From assembly GCA_934096605.1 (NCBI GenBank), contig CAKOMI010000050.1, positions 1 to 6,734 on the forward strand: DNA of 6,734 bases, given 5' to 3'. The notes under the pieces are model-generated. The model saw only the letters and a program-made list of their open reading frames with translations. It had not been told where the DNA came from and did no database searches. Positions within the stretch are counted from its first letter, which is position 1. Every line of letters starts with the position of its first letter. Made by a program: the position numbers and the translations under genes. This stretch comes from an uncultured Bacilli bacterium (lineage in GTDB: Bacteria; Bacillota_I; Bacilli_A; RF39; UBA660). Positions 4,430 through 6,734 of the stretch are shown one piece after another.

Positions 4430-6335
4430 CTTCTTTAGTATTGCCAGTAAATGTCCAGCCTTCGACGTCTTTTTCTTTACTCCAAATTGTTTCGGTTTGT
4501 TCTACATTTGGATCATTTACCTCAGCTAAAATACTTTCTTTTCTTGTTTCTTTATAACATGTTGTACCTGATAATTTATAACCACTTGGACATGTATATT
4601 TAATACTTCTTGTTTTAGCTGGAATAATGCATCTTGTACCACTTAAAGTAGCACTTTTATTAGCACAATAGTAATAGTCGGCAGTTGATACTTTTTTATA
4701 GCATCTAGTTTTATCACCAGACCCTTTTTTAGTATAACCTTCTGGACAACTATAACTTATTTCTTCATCTACTTTAGTTGCCTCGGTCGTTTTAACACAT
4801 TCATTATCACTTGTTAATTCATAACCTTTAGTACAAGTATATTTTTTGATTGTTTGTTTAGTGGATGCGACATAACGAGTACATGAAATCTCACCATCAA
4901 TTGTTTTTTTCTTGTAACCATTTGGACATGTATATTTTGTAGCCGTACTTTTATTAATTGCTTTAGTTAATTTATAACATTCTGTTTTGTCTTTGTTTAA
5001 TGTATAACCAGTAGCACAGCTTTTTTGTTCTAGACTTGAATCATAATGACGACAAGAGTTACCAACTAACTCATCACCATCGTTACAGTTAGCCACATAC
5101 TTTTTAATATATTTTTTATAAATATTATAGCCATTATTATCAGTACCTACTTTTTCATACTTTGTTGTTGTGGTGTTTTTTAAAGTTACGGATGCTTTGT
5201 AGGTTACTTGGCTATCAAATAACCAATCACTTAAACTTTTAGTAGCAACATATGTTGTATAGCAAGTATTATTATTTCTATCGTAAGACCCAGTAGAGCA
5301 TTTTACATAAGCATTTTTAGCTACGTAACATGAATTACCATTAACAAGTGTACCAGTTTTACAATAAACAGAATTATCACTTTTAGTAGGTGTAGCTGTA
5401 TAAACACATAATGAGCCAGATAAGATAGAACCACTTGGACATGTATAGCTCTTGACATTTTTAACTTGAGCTTCTAAGTATTTTTCACATTTATCACCAT
5501 TTTTAATGTAGCCTTCTGGACAAATATAGGAATTTAGAGTTGTTGTTACTTCAGGATATATTTTTTCATAGCTATAAGTGCTTGATTTATGAATGGCTGG
5601 TGTATTTCTTTCTGGAGTCACATTGTATTTAACTGTTGCCGCGATGGTTTCCGTTGTTTTTTCACCAACACAGTATTTTCCAGCTACTAGATAGCCTTCT
5701 GGACAAGTGTATTTATCTTTTTTTACTGTTCTTTGTAGTTCATATAACGTTGTTTTTTCTGTTTCATCTTTTGCTTCTTCATTATAATTTAAATCATAAT
5801 TTACTTTTTCACTTTTACCACCGCACGTTAAATATATTTCTAAGTTATATTTTTCATTTTCTTTTTTAGTTAAGGAAGCATAGCTATATTCTTTACTACA
5901 AACAGACCCTTTATCTTTTAATTCAGATATCATATTACTATTTATCATGTCTTCTAAGCTTAAAGATATTTCTTCATCAAGGGAACTTGGACGATTATTT
6001 TCTTCATCAAAATATTTAGTAGCAGCTTCTTTCATTTTGTTTAGATTTTTAGCAAATGAGCTACCAGTTAAATTCTTGATTTTAGTAACTGCAAATATTA
6101 TAAAGAAAGCAATTAGTAAAAAGATAGCAAATTTAATAAAAATACCAGTCCAATCAGCTTTAAAGGACATTACTTTATTAGTTGTCTTGGTATCTTTTTT
6201 AGTTGTTTCTTCTTTAGCACTTTCTTTTTTCTCTTCTTTTGTTTGTTTTACTTTTGATTTAATATTTTTTTCAGTATATACCTTTTTTGTTTTTTCTTTT
6301 TTTTCTTTTTTCTTTGGCTCTTTTTCTTCGTACAT
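4425..6335 (-). CDS. Membrane-anchored protein with twelve two-cysteine CPxGY modules
   Basis: 636 residues from the ATG at 6335. Residues 1-60 are a very Lys/Glu/Thr-rich, probably disordered cytoplasmic tail. One transmembrane helix lies at about 62-83, so the rest is outside. Residues 95-185 (MKEAATKYFDEE, LSLEDMINSNMISELKD, Cys146 and Cys171) resemble the globular part of pilin-like proteins common in these genomes, without a prepilin signal. Residues 209-593 hold twelve modules of the form YxCPxGYxxxGxxC, with paired cysteines at 211/222, 272/283, 299/310, 325/336, 346/358, 417/428, 440/453, 470/485, 501/513, 530/545, 557/569 and 582/593. Spacing is 11-15 residues. Each pair probably forms a local disulfide, making a stiff extracellular stalk. 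No enzymatic motif or anchor signal is seen and the function is unknown. A longer reading from an ATG at 6371 is rejected: that codon lies within the promoter's -10 box and lacks a ribosome binding site. Confidence 0.78.
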   Translation of the reverse strand: MYEEKEPKKKEKKEKTKKVYTEKNIKSKVKQTKEEKKESAKEETTKKDTKTTNKVMSFKADWTGIFIKFAIFLLIAFFIIFAVTKIKNLTGSSFAKNLNKMKEAATKYFDEENNRPSSLDEEISLSLEDMINSNMISELKDKGSVCSKEYSYASLTKKENEKYNLEIYLTCGGKSEKVNYDLNYNEEAKDETEKTTLYELQRTVKKDKYTCPEGYLVAGKYCVGEKTTETIAATVKYNVTPERNTPAIHKSSTYSYEKIYPEVTTTLNSYICPEGYIKNGDKCEKYLEAQVKNVKSYTCPSGSILSGSLCVYTATPTKSDNSVYCKTGTLVNGNSCYVAKNAYVKCSTGSYDRNNNTCYTTYVATKSLSDWLFDSQVTYKASVTLKNTTTTKYEKVGTDNNGYNIYKKYIKKYVANCNDGDELVGNSCRHYDSSLEQKSCATGYTLNKDKTECYKLTKAINKSTATKYTCPNGYKKKTIDGEISCTRYVASTKQTIKKYTCTKGYELTSDNECVKTTEATKVDEEISYSCPEGYTKKGSGDKTRCYKKVSTADYYYCANKSATLSGTRCIIPAKTRSIKYTCPSGYKLSGTTCYKETRKESILAEVNDPNVEQTETIWSKEKDVEGWTFTGNTKEE

Positions 6336-6342
6336 ATAAATA

Positions 6343-6347
6343 CCCCC
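6343..6347 (-). promoter_or_regulatory. Ribosome binding site deciding the Cys-repeat start
   Basis: The minus strand reads GGGGG seven bases before the ATG at 6335. It is an imperfect Shine-Dalgarno (GGGGG in place of GGAGG) but the only G-rich run in the leader. The alternative ATG at 6371 has none. Confidence 0.55.
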
Positions 6348-6366
6348 AAAAACTTTTAGTAGCCTT

Positions 6367-6395
6367 ATCATAACGCATTATGATTGATAATGCAA
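6367..6395 (-). promoter_or_regulatory. Promoter of the Cys-repeat gene, divergent from ssrA
   Basis: The minus strand shows TTGCAT (6395-6390), a 17-nt spacer and TATGAT (6372-6367). Initiation would be near 6360, about 25 nt before the start codon at 6335. The -35 box touches the -35 box of the ssrA promoter. Confidence 0.6.
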
Positions 6396-6412
6396 GAACA
6401 TTGTGTTATAAT
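6384..6412 (+). promoter_or_regulatory. ssrA promoter
   Basis: TTGATA (6384-6389), a 17-nt spacer and a perfect TATAAT (6407-6412), ending eight bases before the mature tmRNA 5' end. This is the strongest promoter in the window, as expected for an abundant stable RNA, and leaves essentially no leader for RNase P to remove. Confidence 0.88.
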
Positions 6413-6420
6413 CTACTCAT

Positions 6421-6734
6421 GGGGCAGTAATGGTTTTGACAGCAATTTATTGTAAGGACTGCAAGTAGTAGGCATACTTTAAATGCAACAATTAAAATTA
6501 AACGACGAAGATGTTTCTTTCGCTTCTTTCGCTCCTGTAGCAGCCTAGTTAGTGGTATAAAGAAGGCTTTTATTTACTTTCTCTTATAGGGTAATTAAAG
6601 GTTCATAGATATAAGATATATAAAGTTATTTATCTTTAGGTAGCTTTATGAATTTAATAAAGATCGTATAAGATATTGGTGCGTTAGATCCGGTACTTAT
6701 ACTAAATTTAATTCTAACTAAACTTGTAGACGTT
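6421..6734 (+). ncRNA. ssrA: tmRNA (ssrA), 3' end beyond the window
   Basis: The 5' end GGGGCAGTAATGGTTTTGACAG matches the conserved tmRNA start (GGGGxxGTxAxGGxTTxGACAG), whose first bases pair with the 3' end of the tRNA-like domain. A short tag frame ending in Ala-Ala-stop follows at the usual distance, then an AU-rich region able to form the middle pseudoknots. The final bases, CTTGTAGACGTT, match the conserved segment just before the T arm (CTCGTAGACGCTT in Bacillus). About 45-55 nt, including the T-arm GTTCGA and terminal CCA, should lie beyond the edge. With SmpB it enters stalled ribosomes, adds Ala and then the tag, and releases them, marking the product for proteolysis. The 314 nt visible fit the usual total of about 350-400 nt. 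It is transcribed divergently from the Cys-repeat gene. Confidence 0.95.
6504..6548 (+). other. tmRNA proteolysis-tag reading frame
   Basis: The frame reads GAC GAA GAT GTT ... GTA GCA GCC TAG, giving (A)DEDVSFASFAPVAA. Aligning the preceding TTAAAATTAAAC with the B. subtilis TTAAATATAACT places the resume codon at GAC (6504). AAC at 6501 is the alternative and would add Asn. The end VAA replaces the commoner LAA but keeps the terminal Ala-Ala recognised by ClpXP-type proteases. A hydrophobic SFASFA core precedes it. Confidence 0.78.

Noticed and set aside
4560..5720. Recurring GGACATGTATA-type words as a possible CRISPR array or regulatory repeats
   Set aside because: They are irregularly spaced and in frame with the YTCPxGY modules of the protein, so they are coding repeats.
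5636..5869. Plus-strand 77-codon frame inside the Cys-repeat gene
   Set aside because: Phe/Leu/His-rich antisense shadow of an acidic and basic coding stretch, with no start signals.
5947..6339. Plus-strand open frame of 130 codons opposite the Cys-repeat gene
   Set aside because: It is antisense to the Lys-rich tail and membrane helix. Its Phe/Ser-rich composition mirrors Lys/Glu codons, and the minus-strand gene has a promoter, terminator and domain structure.
6336..6371. Twelve-residue N-terminal extension of the Cys-repeat protein
   Set aside because: The ATG at 6369-6371 falls in the -10 box and lacks a ribosome binding site. The ATG at 6335 has GGGGG at proper spacing.

Overview
The window is AT-rich (about 25-30% GC over most of its length). 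It uses TAA stops, TGG tryptophan codons and Shine-Dalgarno sites of the GAGG/AGGAG type, which points to a low-GC Bacillota relative. An uncultured gut Bacilli or Mollicutes-like lineage with the standard genetic code fits best: the surface-protein families seen here (a 'RYIG..PNNYV...WRIIGV' domain, Lys-rich single-pass proteins with CPxGY repeats, a type IV prepilin) are typical of such genomes. This assignment is inference, since no 16S or ribosomal gene is present.

Layout, right to left, because every protein gene is on the minus strand. At the right edge the plus strand carries ssrA (tmRNA), cut off by the window end. It is fired by a near-consensus promoter whose -35 box abuts the -35 box of a divergent promoter. 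That divergent promoter drives a 636-residue membrane-anchored protein with twelve two-cysteine modules, closed by an intrinsic terminator. Next is a 528-residue exported surface protein with a SipW/TasA-like N-terminus and a C-terminal WRIIGV...RPVVYLS domain, preceded by an inverted repeat overlapping its putative -10 box. After its terminator a new promoter starts a probable four-gene operon: a bacterial PH-like domain protein, a single-pass membrane protein with a beta-propeller-like extracellular part (overlapping the PH gene by 32 nt), a small double-LysM protein, and a PPC/DUF296 protein. Two hairpins follow. At the left edge lie the first 20 codons of a type IV prepilin.

Most of the proteins appear to be cell-envelope or surface proteins: two anchored or exported Cys-containing proteins, a membrane propeller, a LysM protein and a pilin. 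The most unusual signal is the last roughly 180 coding bases of the 528-residue surface protein. GC jumps there to about 50% (58% in one 60-base block) and codons become dominated by NNC/NNT, against about 27% GC in the first half of the same gene. That position and codon pattern resemble the variable region of a diversity-generating-retroelement target or a recombining cassette. No reverse transcriptase or template repeat lies in the window, so this remains a hypothesis.
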